From contig JAFGQN010000244.1 in the NCBI GenBank assembly GCA_016935665.1, forward strand, positions 1 through 64,000: a stretch of 64,000 bases of DNA, in the 5' to 3' direction. Shown one piece after another: positions 52,815 to 62,912 of this stretch. Position 1 is the stretch's first letter. Every line of letters begins with the position of its first letter. The notes under the pieces were generated by a model. It worked only from the letters and a program-made list of their open reading frames with translations, had not been told where the DNA came from and did not search any database. The DNA is from Deltaproteobacteria bacterium. Lineage in GTDB: Bacteria; Myxococcota_A; Polyangia; JAAYKL01. Both the position numbers and the translations under genes were made by a program.

Positions 52815-53471
52815 ATGCATTTATATTCAAAACAGGAGCGTCTTGCGCGTTTTGCCATTGCCTTGCTGGTAATGATTCTGGGAAGCGCCGGTGTGTTGTC
52901 ATTGGTGCTGGCCATGAACAGCCTGACACCTCCCAAAAAGGAAGCCAAAGTCGACTACAAGGAAATGACGGCAGCGCAAAAGAAAAAGCCAAAGCCCAAA
53001 AAGAAGCGACGCGAGCAAAAAAAGCAGCGGCCGAAGCGCACGACCCGAAAAGCGGCGCCGGCCCCTGTGATTTCCACTGCGATTTCGGGACTGAGTTTTG
53101 ATTTACCGCAAATGGAGGGGTTTGGTTTGGGAGAAGCAGTGGACCAACTGATTGGTGAACAGGCTGTTAAAGATATGGTGATGACGCCGGAGTCTGTGGA
53201 TGTTGTTCCCGAGCCTGTGTACGAAGGAACGCTGGAATATCCAGCCCGCGCCAGACGAAACAATCAGGAAGGGTATGTGGTGATTAACATGCTGATTGGT
53301 GCGGACGGTGCCGTTGAAAAAGTCAATGTGTTGGAATCGGTGCCTGTGGGCGTGTTCGATAGTGTCACGTTGAACTGGGCGAAAAATCTGCGGTTCACGC
53401 CGGCCTATTACAACGGCAAACCGGTCAAGACATGGGCGCGTCGCAGAATACCGTTCAAATTGAGTGGGTGA
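52815..53471 (+). CDS. tonB: TonB energy transducer
   Basis: A 218-residue protein. An N-terminal membrane helix ('FAIALLVMILGSAGVLSLVLAM') is followed by a Lys/Arg/Pro-rich segment ('KKKPKPKKKRREQKKQRPKR') in place of the usual Pro-Lys/Pro-Glu rod, and the C-terminal TonB domain: 'EYPARARRNNQEGYVVINMLIGADGAVEKVNV' and 'LRFTPAYYNGKPVKTW'. It transmits energy to outer-membrane receptors. I use the ATG at 52815; a GTG at 52809 is possible. The spanning region is short, as in many TonB2-type proteins that work with TtpC. Confidence 0.94.
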   Translation: MHLYSKQERLARFAIALLVMILGSAGVLSLVLAMNSLTPPKKEAKVDYKEMTAAQKKKPKPKKKRREQKKQRPKRTTRKAAPAPVISTAISGLSFDLPQMEGFGLGEAVDQLIGEQAVKDMVMTPESVDVVPEPVYEGTLEYPARARRNNQEGYVVINMLIGADGAVEKVNVLESVPVGVFDSVTLNWAKNLRFTPAYYNGKPVKTWARRRIPFKLSG

Positions 53472-53474
53472 TTT

Positions 53475-54653
53475 ATGAAGTTGAAACAACGACAGTTATT
53501 AGTTGGTGCTCTGGTGGGAATGTTCTTATCAATTGGAGCAACGCTGGGGGCAACCCCAAAAAAGGAAACCCGGATTGAAGAAGAGATAAATACGTTGGCA
53601 CTTGTATCTGTGCTTATTTCGGACAAACATTTTGATCGCGCGGTGCACATGCTGGAGCAAATCGATTTGAAAAAATCGGGCGTGGATAAAGCACACTATT
53701 ATTTGCTGTTGGGGCTTGCACATTTGTCGCTTTCCAATGTGGAACCCGCGTATGCAGCGCTTAAGGCATCTGTTAAAAACGGGCAATCCGACCCGATGGT
53801 GTATGTGTTTTTGGCGCAGGCGGCATTTAAGCTGGCAAAATACAAAGAGACCGTTGAATTTGTAGACGCATCCAAAGGCGCAGGCAACGCGATAGCGGCG
53901 ACGCATATGCTTAAAGCCAACGCGTGCTGGAAATTGAACGATTATCATGGCGCATGGAAGGCGTTGCAAAACGGTATTGCGCGATTTCCCGATAACGCCG
54001 AAATGAAACGTTCATCAGTACTTGTGCTGGTGGAAGCGGGGTTGTTCAGGCAGGCGATTGGCGAGGGCCGATCGTTTTTGACGGCCCATGACGTGAAACC
54101 CGAAGACTACACGGTGATTGCTGAAGCCTTCATGAATGGCGGCGCCCCTGAGGAAGCCATTTTGTTTTTGGAGGCGGCCAGGCTCACTTTCCCCAATGCA
54201 CCGGAATTAACAGTGCAATTGGCCCGTGCCTACATGAAGGCCGGCAATGAATTGATCAGTGCACGACTGTTTGAACATGCGGCGATGGAGAATGAAACAT
54301 TTTGTGCAGATGCGGCCGAACTCTATCGGCGCAATGGCCAGCATTACAATGCGCTGCGCATGAACGAGCGTATTGTGGCGCAGCAGCAGAAAATCCGCCA
54401 GCGGATGGGAATACTGCTCGAAATGTCCCGGTTCGAAGAAGCCGCGGGGCTGGCGCCCCGATTGTTTCGTCTGGGGCTTCTGGATGAGGCGGCGGTTCGA
54501 TACGGCCTCGCCTATGCACAATTTAAGAACGGCGAATTGAGTGAGGCGGAACAAACGCTCTCAAACATTTCAGATGAAGTCTATTTTAACAAAGCCATGG
54601 AGCTTCGACTGGCCATTGAACGGTGTCGCGCCGATGGCTGGCAATGCGATTAA
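53475..54653 (+). CDS. TPR-repeat periplasmic protein
   Basis: A 392-residue protein with a signal peptide ('LLVGALVGMFLSIGATLGA'). The rest is helical tetratricopeptide repeats, e.g. 'HYYLLLGLAHLSLSNVEPAYAALKASVKNG' and 'PMVYVFLAQAAFKLAKYKETVEFVDAS'. TPR proteins are a fixed member of TtpC/DUF3450 TonB clusters and are thought to contact the motor or receptor. It begins three bases after tonB. Confidence 0.9.
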   Translation: MKLKQRQLLVGALVGMFLSIGATLGATPKKETRIEEEINTLALVSVLISDKHFDRAVHMLEQIDLKKSGVDKAHYYLLLGLAHLSLSNVEPAYAALKASVKNGQSDPMVYVFLAQAAFKLAKYKETVEFVDASKGAGNAIAATHMLKANACWKLNDYHGAWKALQNGIARFPDNAEMKRSSVLVLVEAGLFRQAIGEGRSFLTAHDVKPEDYTVIAEAFMNGGAPEEAILFLEAARLTFPNAPELTVQLARAYMKAGNELISARLFEHAAMENETFCADAAELYRRNGQHYNALRMNERIVAQQQKIRQRMGILLEMSRFEEAAGLAPRLFRLGLLDEAAVRYGLAYAQFKNGELSEAEQTLSNISDEVYFNKAMELRLAIERCRADGWQCD

Positions 54654-57600
54654 ACGAAATCATTATGTTCAATATTTTTCTTAACCCCAATTGGGTAGTT
54701 GTTGTTGTGCTGATTCTGTATTCGACGGTTGCACGTGCGCAGGATATCCCTGGAAAAGTGCATGGTGTTCTATTTGAAGATGCCAAAAAAACGCCCATTC
54801 AAAACGTATCGATATTCAGTAAGGCCCGTCCGGACTCTGTGGTTGAAATTAACGATGGTGTGTTTGAATTGACGTTGCCCCCTGGCAGACATGAGCTGCT
54901 GGTGCATTTGGGAAACAGTGTGGTGGCGCGCCTTGGGGAAGTGGATGTGGTAGCGGGATACTCGGTTGAAGTGGTGGGCAGTATCAACGCCACGGGCGAT
55001 GTGACATCCATCCAGGTGGAAGGCATTTCAAAAATTGAGGTTCCCAAACAGGATGCCGCAGCAATGGAAAATGCGCAAATGTCTGCGTTGGAAGGTCGGG
55101 TTATTCACGCGGAGACCGGGGAAGGTATTGAGGGCGCACGGGTGTTTGTTCGTGGTCAGTCGGGCGAAGCGGTAACCGATGCGTCCGGGCATTTTCACTT
55201 TAATGTTCCGGTGGGCGTGCATGATGTTTCGGTCCTGCATCATCAATACGCTACGGTCACAAAAAAAAATGTGTCCGTGGTTGCCGATGCGCCCACAATT
55301 CTTGAAATAAAGGCCACACCACTCGGGGTGATGCTCCAGGATTATGTGGTGACCGCTCCACGCATCGAAGGCGGCACTGCATCATTGATGGAAGAACGAA
55401 AAGAGTCCACTGCTGTGGAGGACGTGATCGGTGCGGAACAAATGTCGAAAACCGGTGATTCCAATGCTGCATCGGCGTTGAAACGGGTGACGGGAATTAC
55501 TGTGGTGGGCGGCAAATATGTGTATGTGCGCGGCCTTGGGGAACGGTATTCATCCACATTGTTTAACGGCGCCATGTTGCCCAGTCCCGAACCGGAACGG
55601 CGCGTGATTCCGCTGGATATGTTCCCGTCTGGAATGCTCGAAAGTGTTGTGGTTCAAAAAACCTATAGCCCTGAACTGCCCGGAGAGTTTGGCGGCGGAG
55701 TGGTGATGTTGCGCAGCCGCAATTATCCATCGACATTGGTTTTTGATATTTCGGGCAGTGGCGAATTGCTCACCGGGACTACTTTTTCAAAGGGATGGAA
55801 AACCAAATCCGGCCCCACTGATTGGCTCGGTATTGACGGTGGATATCGATCCTTGCCAGGTGAATTTGTTGCTGCCACAAAGGACAAGGCGTTGGCAGTG
55901 GCGGACCTGGTCAATCCGGATGGCGGGTTTACGCCGGAGGAGCTGGAACATTTGGGTGAAATTATTCCCAAAAACTGGCACAACTGGAAAGGAACAGTGC
56001 CCCCCAATTGGGGATTGTCCTTAAGTGTGGGAAACACGTTTAAACTAAAGCGCGTTAAATTGGGGGTTCTTGGTTCAGCCATGTACGACAATGAATGGGA
56101 GAATGTGTCGCCCAAAATGGTAGTGTACAATATGTCGGAGGATTCACTCCGGGCATTCCATGAATACGATTTTGAGACCAACACCAATACCGTTAAGACA
56201 GCAGCGTTCCTTGCGGTGGGCCTTGAGTTTAGCGAACATCACAGTTTGCGCAGCACCACCATGCTCAATCGCATCAGTGACAAAATGACACGCTGGTATC
56301 AGGGACGAAACGACGACGCGAATACCACTATTCGGGTTTTCCGCAGTCGCTGGGTAGAGCGACAGCTGTTTTCGCAGCAGTTATTGGGCGAACACGTGTT
56401 TGAAAGGTTGCATGATCTGGGAGTGACCTATCGCTACACGTTTTCCCGCGCATCCCGTCTCGAACCATTGCGATTGACGGCCCGCCAGGATTACGAAGAC
56501 TCCACCGGGAACTGGCGACTCTCCGACAGGCCCGAAGGCAACAGCATTTTATACAGCGAGTTGTTTGATATCACCCATGATTTGGGAATGGAAGTGAGTT
56601 TGCCATTTGAGTTTAACGCGAGGAACAATCTGAAATTGTTTGCCGGCGGAGCATTGATGATTCGGGACAGAGAGGTGGATACACGCCGGTTTAAGTACGA
56701 CAGCAAACGATCCAACACGTTTCCCGGGTCCGGGGGACCACTCACGTTGAACGATTTTGGCCAATTGTTCGTGGACGAGTATATTGGGCCATTCACGTAT
56801 GAGGGCGAGATGTACAATGGCTTTCAGCTGTTGGAAGCAACGATGAATACCGACAATTACAGCGCCAGTCAGAATCTGTCGGCGGGATATGGTAAAGCGG
56901 AATTGCAGTTGGTGGATACAGTTAAAGTGATGGGCGGGGCACGGGTTGAAAAGTCGGACCAGAATGTAAAAACATTCGAACTGTTTAATCCTGCGGGAGA
57001 AGAGGTGAATGCCGGTTTGGAAACGCTGGATGTATTGCCGGCGGCGACTGTCTCCTGGGAATTTAAAGACGGAATGATTATCCGCGGAGGTTACGGACGC
57101 ACCGTATCTCGACCGGAGTTTCGCGAGATGTCTCCCGCGTTGTTTAACGATGTGACGGGCGGCAATCCGATTGTGGGCAATGAGGATCTGAAAAGAGCCG
57201 TCATTGACAACTTTGATGTGCGCTGGGACTGGTTTTTCGCTCCTGGCGAGATGATTTCCCTTGGCGGTTTTTTCAAACAGTTCGATCAGCCCATCGAAGT
57301 GACCATTCGTTCTGCCGCGCAGTTGCAGGTATCGTGGCAGAACGCGCGTTCGGCACGTAATTTTGGACTGGAATTTGATTTAAAAAAGAACTTCGACTGG
57401 ATTTCCGAATCGCTGAAAGATATCTATTTTGCTGCCAATGCGTCGGTGATTCGGTCTCAGGTAAAATTGGATCCCGATGGTATTCAAACCAACAACAACC
57501 GACCATTGCAGGGGCAGTCACCGTTTGTTCTCAACTGTCAGCTGGGCTACGACAATGTGGATAATGGCCGTTCCCTGATAATGCTTTACAATGTGTTTGG

Positions 57601-57826
57601 AAAGCGAATATCGGAGGTGGGGGCGCTGGGATTGCCGGATACGGTTGAGTTGCCGTTTCATTCGTTGAGCTTTGTGGCCAAAATGAAAGTGAAAGAGAAG
57701 TTTAAATTTAGTTTCAAGATAGGCAATATATTAAATCAGACCGTGGCGTTTACCCAGGGGGGCAAAATCCGCTGGAAATATAAAAAGGGCATCAGCTTCT
57801 CGGTAGGTGCGGGATTTTCCTATTAA
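54644..57826 (+). CDS. TonB-dependent outer-membrane receptor with two N-terminal beta-sandwich domains
   Basis: About 1060 residues. After a signal peptide ending near 'TVARAQDIPG' come two carboxypeptidase-regulatory-like modules ('VHGVLFEDAKKTPIQNVSIF' and 'LEGRVIHAETGEGIEGARVFV...TDASGHFHFNVPVGVHDV'). A TonB box follows ('DYVVTAPRIEGG'), then the plug ('SNAASALKRVTGITVVGGKYVYVRGLGERYSSTLFNGAMLPSPEPERRVIPLDMF...EFGGGVVMLR') and a 22-strand-type barrel ending in an aromatic residue ('VGAGFSY'). The ligand is unknown; Pho-box control hints at a phosphorus source. The ATG at 54644 overlaps the TPR stop; starts at 54623 and 54665 are possible. Confidence 0.94.
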   Translation: MRLNEIIMFNIFLNPNWVVVVVLILYSTVARAQDIPGKVHGVLFEDAKKTPIQNVSIFSKARPDSVVEINDGVFELTLPPGRHELLVHLGNSVVARLGEVDVVAGYSVEVVGSINATGDVTSIQVEGISKIEVPKQDAAAMENAQMSALEGRVIHAETGEGIEGARVFVRGQSGEAVTDASGHFHFNVPVGVHDVSVLHHQYATVTKKNVSVVADAPTILEIKATPLGVMLQDYVVTAPRIEGGTASLMEERKESTAVEDVIGAEQMSKTGDSNAASALKRVTGITVVGGKYVYVRGLGERYSSTLFNGAMLPSPEPERRVIPLDMFPSGMLESVVVQKTYSPELPGEFGGGVVMLRSRNYPSTLVFDISGSGELLTGTTFSKGWKTKSGPTDWLGIDGGYRSLPGEFVAATKDKALAVADLVNPDGGFTPEELEHLGEIIPKNWHNWKGTVPPNWGLSLSVGNTFKLKRVKLGVLGSAMYDNEWENVSPKMVVYNMSEDSLRAFHEYDFETNTNTVKTAAFLAVGLEFSEHHSLRSTTMLNRISDKMTRWYQGRNDDANTTIRVFRSRWVERQLFSQQLLGEHVFERLHDLGVTYRYTFSRASRLEPLRLTARQDYEDSTGNWRLSDRPEGNSILYSELFDITHDLGMEVSLPFEFNARNNLKLFAGGALMIRDREVDTRRFKYDSKRSNTFPGSGGPLTLNDFGQLFVDEYIGPFTYEGEMYNGFQLLEATMNTDNYSASQNLSAGYGKAELQLVDTVKVMGGARVEKSDQNVKTFELFNPAGEEVNAGLETLDVLPAATVSWEFKDGMIIRGGYGRTVSRPEFREMSPALFNDVTGGNPIVGNEDLKRAVIDNFDVRWDWFFAPGEMISLGGFFKQFDQPIEVTIRSAAQLQVSWQNARSARNFGLEFDLKKNFDWISESLKDIYFAANASVIRSQVKLDPDGIQTNNNRPLQGQSPFVLNCQLGYDNVDNGRSLIMLYNVFGKRISEVGALGLPDTVELPFHSLSFVAKMKVKEKFKFSFKIGNILNQTVAFTQGGKIRWKYKKGISFSVGAGFSY

Positions 57827-58060
57827 TGGAATTGCTGCCGCACTGGCACAAATGATGTCTCGAAGTGGCACATGTTGCAGTTCTCGAATCGATTTTGTGG
57901 TGAAATTTTCACTGCCCCGTGGCCGTTAAACCAATAAATCCGGGCAAAAACACACTATCTCAACGAGGCGTTGAATAACACCGTTTTGGCACAGTCTTTG
58001 CTCAAATTCGCATCCATCGCGCATTGTACCGAAGTGTGTACCGAACTGTGGAGGAAAAAA
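57827..58060. other. Intergenic region after the receptor gene
   Basis: 234 bases. A GTGGCAC...TTGC-like sequence at 57865-57879 resembles a sigma-54 promoter but has the wrong spacing. No other element can be supported. Confidence 0.4.
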
Positions 58061-58708
58061 ATGCAGCGTCAAAAAGCAAAACTGAGTGCCCTCATTTTTC
58101 CGTTGCTGTTTATCGCATTATTTACCATGTATGCGGTCCCTGCAGAGGCCGGTGGATATTTTGCCCAAAATCCCGATGAGCAACCGTCCATTTTTACTTA
58201 CGGATTGCGCGGTATCGGGGTTGGCGCCCTGGATGGGATGGCCGCGGGGTACCTGGTAATTTATTCGGAGATTAGCGATGTGGAAGAGTGGCGCATTTTT
58301 CTGGCAAGTACCGGTATTGGTGCAATGGGGGGCGCAGCGCTGGGGTTGGCAACGGGGTTCATCGATATGGCGATGTATAGCCGCTATCCCAGTGGCCATT
58401 ATGTGGGAATGGGCGCGATTATTTTGAGGGACGCGTTGTACGGCGCCCTGTTTGGCGGTTTGTTGGGAACGATTGGGGGGGGCGTGGCCGCTATCTTGAA
58501 TGAAGAGGGGAAAAGTGTGCCCCTTGGCGCCGCCATCGGGACGTTATCGGGCACCGCACTGGGGATTTTGATTGGCGTCATCGAAGGGCGAGTGTTGACT
58601 CGGCGACACGATTCCCACCGCCAGGCCCGGTTGCAGTTTGGGGTGACGCCTGTAATGACTGCGGAGCGGCGCTGGGTTCCATTGGCGGGTATCGCCGGAA
58701 CCTTTTAG
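58061..58708 (+). CDS. Gly-rich predicted envelope protein
   Basis: A 215-residue protein. GGAGG precedes the ATG at 58061. It has a signal peptide ('LSALIFPLLFIALFTMYAVPAEAGG') and then several Gly/Ala-rich hydrophobic segments ('GIGAMGGAALGLATGFIDMA', 'ALYGALFGGLLGTIGGGVAAIL', 'GAAIGTLSGTALGILIGVIEG') that look like glycine-zipper helices. The C terminus is basic. It resembles no family I can name. It may belong to the TonB locus or stand apart. Confidence 0.65.
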   Translation: MQRQKAKLSALIFPLLFIALFTMYAVPAEAGGYFAQNPDEQPSIFTYGLRGIGVGALDGMAAGYLVIYSEISDVEEWRIFLASTGIGAMGGAALGLATGFIDMAMYSRYPSGHYVGMGAIILRDALYGALFGGLLGTIGGGVAAILNEEGKSVPLGAAIGTLSGTALGILIGVIEGRVLTRRHDSHRQARLQFGVTPVMTAERRWVPLAGIAGTF

Positions 58709-58897
58709 CTTTCGCCCTTTCCATTCGATGCCGTGAATTGTATCCAATTACATCACAACTGCTTAAAATTATTGAATATTGATATCCTACCTTGACCTTT
58801 GGCCAAAACAGAAGGAAACTCATACCGTTCGTGTACGCTAGTCACAATAACGCAGAGGTGGGCGAAATAAGTGCCGCATATTCTGCGAGGAGGTTTT

Positions 58898-60412
58898 ATG
58901 AGACGGTTATTTTTTGTTGCAACACTGTTATTACTCGCTGGCTGTGGTGGCGCGCAGATGAGCCGCGGAGATATTTTAAAGCATTACGAACAGGTTAATC
59001 AGTTAAGTATTGAAGTGGCGGATGCAGAAACCAAGGAAGGTGCGCTGCTGGCGCCAGAGGGATTTGCATCGGTTAGTGATTTGCTTGAAGATGCACTGAA
59101 CGGTGCCATGAAGGGCGAAAAAGCGGATGCCGATGCGAAGGCGGCACAGGGACTGACGAAAATGGCAACGGTTCGTCAGAACATGAAAAAGGCCCGTGAG
59201 GAATTTGAGGAAACATTGGCCACGCGTGAAAGAGCCAAACTGGAAGGGGCGGACAGCCTGTACAGTGACGAGTTTGTCTCCGCTGACGACGAATTGCGCG
59301 ACGCCTCTGCTCTTATAGAAGAAGGAAAAATAGACAAGGCGCGTGAGAAGCGAATCGAAATCCAGAATATCTATGCCGATTTGGAATTGCGCGCTCTGAA
59401 AGAGGGCAAGAAAGCTGCCGCTGAAGCGGCGGTTCGCCATGCGGAGGAACTGGATGCGGACGATTGGGCGCCCAAAACATTCCATAAGGCCAAAGAGGAA
59501 CTGAAACTGGTGACCTCTGTGCTGGAAGCTGACAGAACACAGAAAGAAAAAGCGGACGCTCATGCCAATACGACTATTTGGCTGGCCGGTCGCGCCATTG
59601 CCATCACGGAATTGGCGCAAATGTTTGATGATGGGGACTATGAGCTGGAGGATCTTATCCTTTGGCACCAGGAACAGCTGGAAAACGTAAATCAGCCTCT
59701 GGAAGCGACGCTGCCATTTGATGAGTCAGATGCCAAAGCGGTTATTGCCATGCAGAACGCCATTCACGGCCTGCACAAGTCGATTGCGGACATGCGCGAA
59801 ATCATCAAAAAGAAGGAACAGGAAAAAGAAGATCTCGAAAAGGCCCACGAAAAGAAAATTTCTCAGATTCTTGAGGATCACAGCAAACAGCTGGCCAGGC
59901 TGCACAGTATGAGTGAGTCTGAAATTAACAAAGTTCAGAAAGCGGCGGCAGATCGGTTGGCACAAGCCAACGCTCAGCTGGACGCAGAGGCGGCGCAGAA
60001 GAAAAAATACGAATATGTGTCATCCCTTTTCTCTCCCAGCGAGGCCACGGTATCGAGACAGGGGGATAACATCCTGATCAGCGTGCATGGATTTGATTTC
60101 CCCAGACGCGACACCGGTATTGGTTCGGAGAACTTTGGACTGCTGGATAAAATCGTTTCGGCTATTAACAAGTTTCCCAAAGCGGAAGTGGAAATCAGTG
60201 GTCATACCGATTCCAGAGGTGGAAAGAATCGCAATTACACGCTGTCTGCTCAGCGGGCTGAAGCGGTGGCGAAATTCCTGACGACTATCGGCGGCATCGA
60301 TGCCAAACGCGTGCGATCAAAAGGCATGGGCGGCGACAAGCCTATCGCGCCGAACAACACGCGTGAAGGTCGCAGCAAAAATCGACGCATCGAAGTATTG
60401 CTGACACTCTAA
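58898..60412 (+). CDS. OmpA-family lipoprotein with a coiled-coil body
   Basis: A 504-residue protein. The ATG at 58898 follows GGAGG and begins a lipoprotein signal peptide ('LLLLAGCGGAQ'). Residues about 30-370 are helical and charged, with long coiled coils ('IKKKEQEKEDLEKAHEKKISQILEDHSKQLARL'). The C-terminal OmpA domain binds peptidoglycan: 'KAEVEISGHTDSRGGKNRNYTLSAQRAEAVAKFL' has the Asp and Arg that contact diaminopimelate. It links the outer membrane to the wall. The first part resembles DUF4398-type envelope proteins. The track adds nine codons. Confidence 0.92.
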   Translation: MRRLFFVATLLLLAGCGGAQMSRGDILKHYEQVNQLSIEVADAETKEGALLAPEGFASVSDLLEDALNGAMKGEKADADAKAAQGLTKMATVRQNMKKAREEFEETLATRERAKLEGADSLYSDEFVSADDELRDASALIEEGKIDKAREKRIEIQNIYADLELRALKEGKKAAAEAAVRHAEELDADDWAPKTFHKAKEELKLVTSVLEADRTQKEKADAHANTTIWLAGRAIAITELAQMFDDGDYELEDLILWHQEQLENVNQPLEATLPFDESDAKAVIAMQNAIHGLHKSIADMREIIKKKEQEKEDLEKAHEKKISQILEDHSKQLARLHSMSESEINKVQKAAADRLAQANAQLDAEAAQKKKYEYVSSLFSPSEATVSRQGDNILISVHGFDFPRRDTGIGSENFGLLDKIVSAINKFPKAEVEISGHTDSRGGKNRNYTLSAQRAEAVAKFLTTIGGIDAKRVRSKGMGGDKPIAPNNTREGRSKNRRIEVLLTL

Positions 60413-60563
60413 CGAATTTTCGCCTTATGCGGATGCGAGATTGCTTTTCATTCGCCTTGTACACCCCCTTCGTTGAACCCGTTTTCCAGCCATTGACCCT
60501 CCCTTTGGGTGATTGATTTTTCCCCGGAGTTGTGTTCCTGAAAAAAAAGACTACAATCGCGCC

Positions 60564-62912
60564 ATGTCAAATATGAAAAAATATCAACAGGAAATATTAA
60601 GTTTTTTAATGTCCAAACAGCCCAATGGGCAAATCAAACCCCGCAAACTGGCCAGGCAGATGGGGATATCTGAAGAAGATTATGGCGATTTTCGCGTGGC
60701 GTTTAAAAAGTTGCGCGAGGAGGGTCGGTTGCTGCTGGGGACTGCCAGAGCAATGACGTTCCCCAATGGCGAACGGAAAATACTGGGACGGTTTACCGCC
60801 AACCCCAGAGGCTTTGGATTTGTGGTGCCCGAAGACAAGACGCTGCAATTCGATTTGTTTGTGCCGGAAGGCAAAACGGCAGGGGCGCAGGAGGGGGACC
60901 AGGTGATGGCGGAGTTGTCCAAAACGGACGAGAAGGATGGTGAAACCCGCTATGCCGGCAGAGTAATTGAAATTTGTGAACGGGGAACGTCTACCGTGGT
61001 GGGTACGCTGGAACTGGCCAATCACACGTGGTTTGTGACCCCGGATGGTCGTCGGTTTTCCAAACCGGTGGTGGTGCGGGATGTCCAAAGGGAATATCAG
61101 AAACCGGGCATCAAAGTAAAAGTGGATATTATCTGGTACCCCGCAGAGGGCGGTATGCCTGAAGGGGTGATTGTGGACGCGTTTGGTCTTTCCGGGGAGC
61201 CGCAGGCGGAAATTGCTGCGGTCATGGCAGCGTATGGTTTGCGCAAAGAGTTTCCCAAAGACGCCATTTTGGAAGCGGAGCGCTCTTATGAACGATTTAA
61301 TCCGGACGACGCACCGGATCGCGAGGATTTCACAAAGGAGATCATCGTTACCATCGATCCCGAGACTGCCAGAGATTACGATGACGCCATTGGTCTGATT
61401 GCGCTGCCGGATGGTGGATATCGCCTTGGCGTCCATATCGCGGATGTGGCGCATTTTGTGGAACAGGGGGGCGCGTTGGATGTGGAGGCCAAACGTCGGG
61501 CCCTTAGTGTTTATTTTCCAAGGTATGTGGTGCCCATGTTGCCCGCCATGCTGTCCAATGGGCTGTGCTCTCTCCAGGAAGGAGTGCCGCGATATACGCG
61601 GACGGCGATTATCGACTATAACGCAAACGGGGAGCGGGTGGCCAAACGGGTGTGCAAGGGATTGATCTCATCGAGAAAGCGGCTGACCTACCAGGAGGCG
61701 CAAGGCATCATCGATGGAAAAGGGCAACGCAATGATGCCGATGTGGATGCGCTCCTGCTGCGGATGGATGAGCTGGCGCACAAGATTGAAAATCGTCGAA
61801 AAAAGGCAGGGATGATTAACCTGAATTTGCCGGAAATCGAATTGTCCCTTGATGATACCGGCCGCGTGATGGACGCGATAAAGGCGGACGATTCCTACAC
61901 TCACAAAATAATCGAGATGTTTATGGTGGAAGCCAATGAGGTGGTGGCTGAAATTCTGGATGACCAGCAGGCGCCGTTTATTCGCAGAATTCATCCCAAA
62001 CCCGACGAGGAGTCCAAGCTGCAGTTGTCGAAGTTTGTGGGTGCATGCGGATATTCACTGTCACCGGATCATTCCCTGTCGGAATTGAACCGTCTCATCA
62101 CAGAGGTGGAAGGGAAAGACGAGTCGTATGCGGTCAATCTCGCCGTGTTGAGGTCCTTCCAGCGTGCCAGTTATGCGTTGGAGCGCGAAGGTCATTTTGC
62201 GCTCGCCAGCAAATTTTATTGTCATTTTACCAGCCCCATTCGCCGCTATCCGGATTTAGTGGTGCATCGACTGATTGAAACGCTGCTTAGAAAAGATTCA
62301 TTCGATACGTCGTCGGAATATGAGGCGCAGCAAAAGGAGGACGCGGCCATTTTTTCGGCAGTGGAGCGTTCGGCCCAGGCGGCGGAGACAGAGTTGCGTC
62401 TGGTGCTGGTTTTGGAATTTTTAAAAGCGAAAACCGGTGAATTGTTCAACGGTATTGTGACGGGCGTGACCGATTTTGGGTTGTTCATTCAGCACCCCAA
62501 ATTTCTGATTGAAGGCCTGGTTCGGCTGCAGGATTTGGGGGATGACTGGTGGGAGGTTTCGGTTGATGAAGGTAAGGTTCGCGGTGAATATTCCGGGCGC
62601 GTTTTTAAAATAGGATCGGTTATTGAAGTGCGGATAGATGGTGTGGATACAGCCAGACGACAGTTGATGTTATCACCGTCGTGGATGCCCAAAAAAGTGG
62701 AGAAGGAAGTCGGATTGTCCGAATACTTTTATTCGTCTTCGCAGGGAAGTACTGCACCCAAAACGCAAAACACGCGAAACGCGCAAAATGACGAAAAGCC
62801 CCCAAATAAACGTTCTGGCCCGCTGCGTGGTAAAAGTCATAGTCGACGGGGGACGGGTCCTCAAAATAAACGCGGGCGCCGTATTGGCGGCAAATCCAAA
62901 CGGGGGGCATGA
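60564..62912 (+). CDS. rnr: Ribonuclease R
   Basis: A 782-residue 3'-5' exoribonuclease. It has an N-terminal winged helix, cold-shock domains ('LGRFTANPRGFGFVVPEDKTLQFDLFVPEG'), the RNB catalytic domain with metal-binding Asp in 'TIDPETARDYDDAIGL', 'GVHIADVAHFV' and 'HFTSPIRRYPDLVVHRLI', an S1 domain ('GELFNGIVTGVTDFGLFIQ') and a basic tail ('RGKSHSRRGTGPQNKRGRRIGGKSKRG'). It degrades structured RNA. The ATG at 60564 is chosen over 60513 because it gives the usual short N terminus. It overlaps the next gene by four bases. Confidence 0.96.
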   Translation: MSNMKKYQQEILSFLMSKQPNGQIKPRKLARQMGISEEDYGDFRVAFKKLREEGRLLLGTARAMTFPNGERKILGRFTANPRGFGFVVPEDKTLQFDLFVPEGKTAGAQEGDQVMAELSKTDEKDGETRYAGRVIEICERGTSTVVGTLELANHTWFVTPDGRRFSKPVVVRDVQREYQKPGIKVKVDIIWYPAEGGMPEGVIVDAFGLSGEPQAEIAAVMAAYGLRKEFPKDAILEAERSYERFNPDDAPDREDFTKEIIVTIDPETARDYDDAIGLIALPDGGYRLGVHIADVAHFVEQGGALDVEAKRRALSVYFPRYVVPMLPAMLSNGLCSLQEGVPRYTRTAIIDYNANGERVAKRVCKGLISSRKRLTYQEAQGIIDGKGQRNDADVDALLLRMDELAHKIENRRKKAGMINLNLPEIELSLDDTGRVMDAIKADDSYTHKIIEMFMVEANEVVAEILDDQQAPFIRRIHPKPDEESKLQLSKFVGACGYSLSPDHSLSELNRLITEVEGKDESYAVNLAVLRSFQRASYALEREGHFALASKFYCHFTSPIRRYPDLVVHRLIETLLRKDSFDTSSEYEAQQKEDAAIFSAVERSAQAAETELRLVLVLEFLKAKTGELFNGIVTGVTDFGLFIQHPKFLIEGLVRLQDLGDDWWEVSVDEGKVRGEYSGRVFKIGSVIEVRIDGVDTARRQLMLSPSWMPKKVEKEVGLSEYFYSSSQGSTAPKTQNTRNAQNDEKPPNKRSGPLRGKSHSRRGTGPQNKRGRRIGGKSKRGA

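Noticed and set aside
57866-57879. Sigma-54-like TGGCAC...TTGC sequence
   Set aside because: Only eight bases separate the GG and GC pairs where ten are required, so it cannot be a normal -24/-12 promoter.
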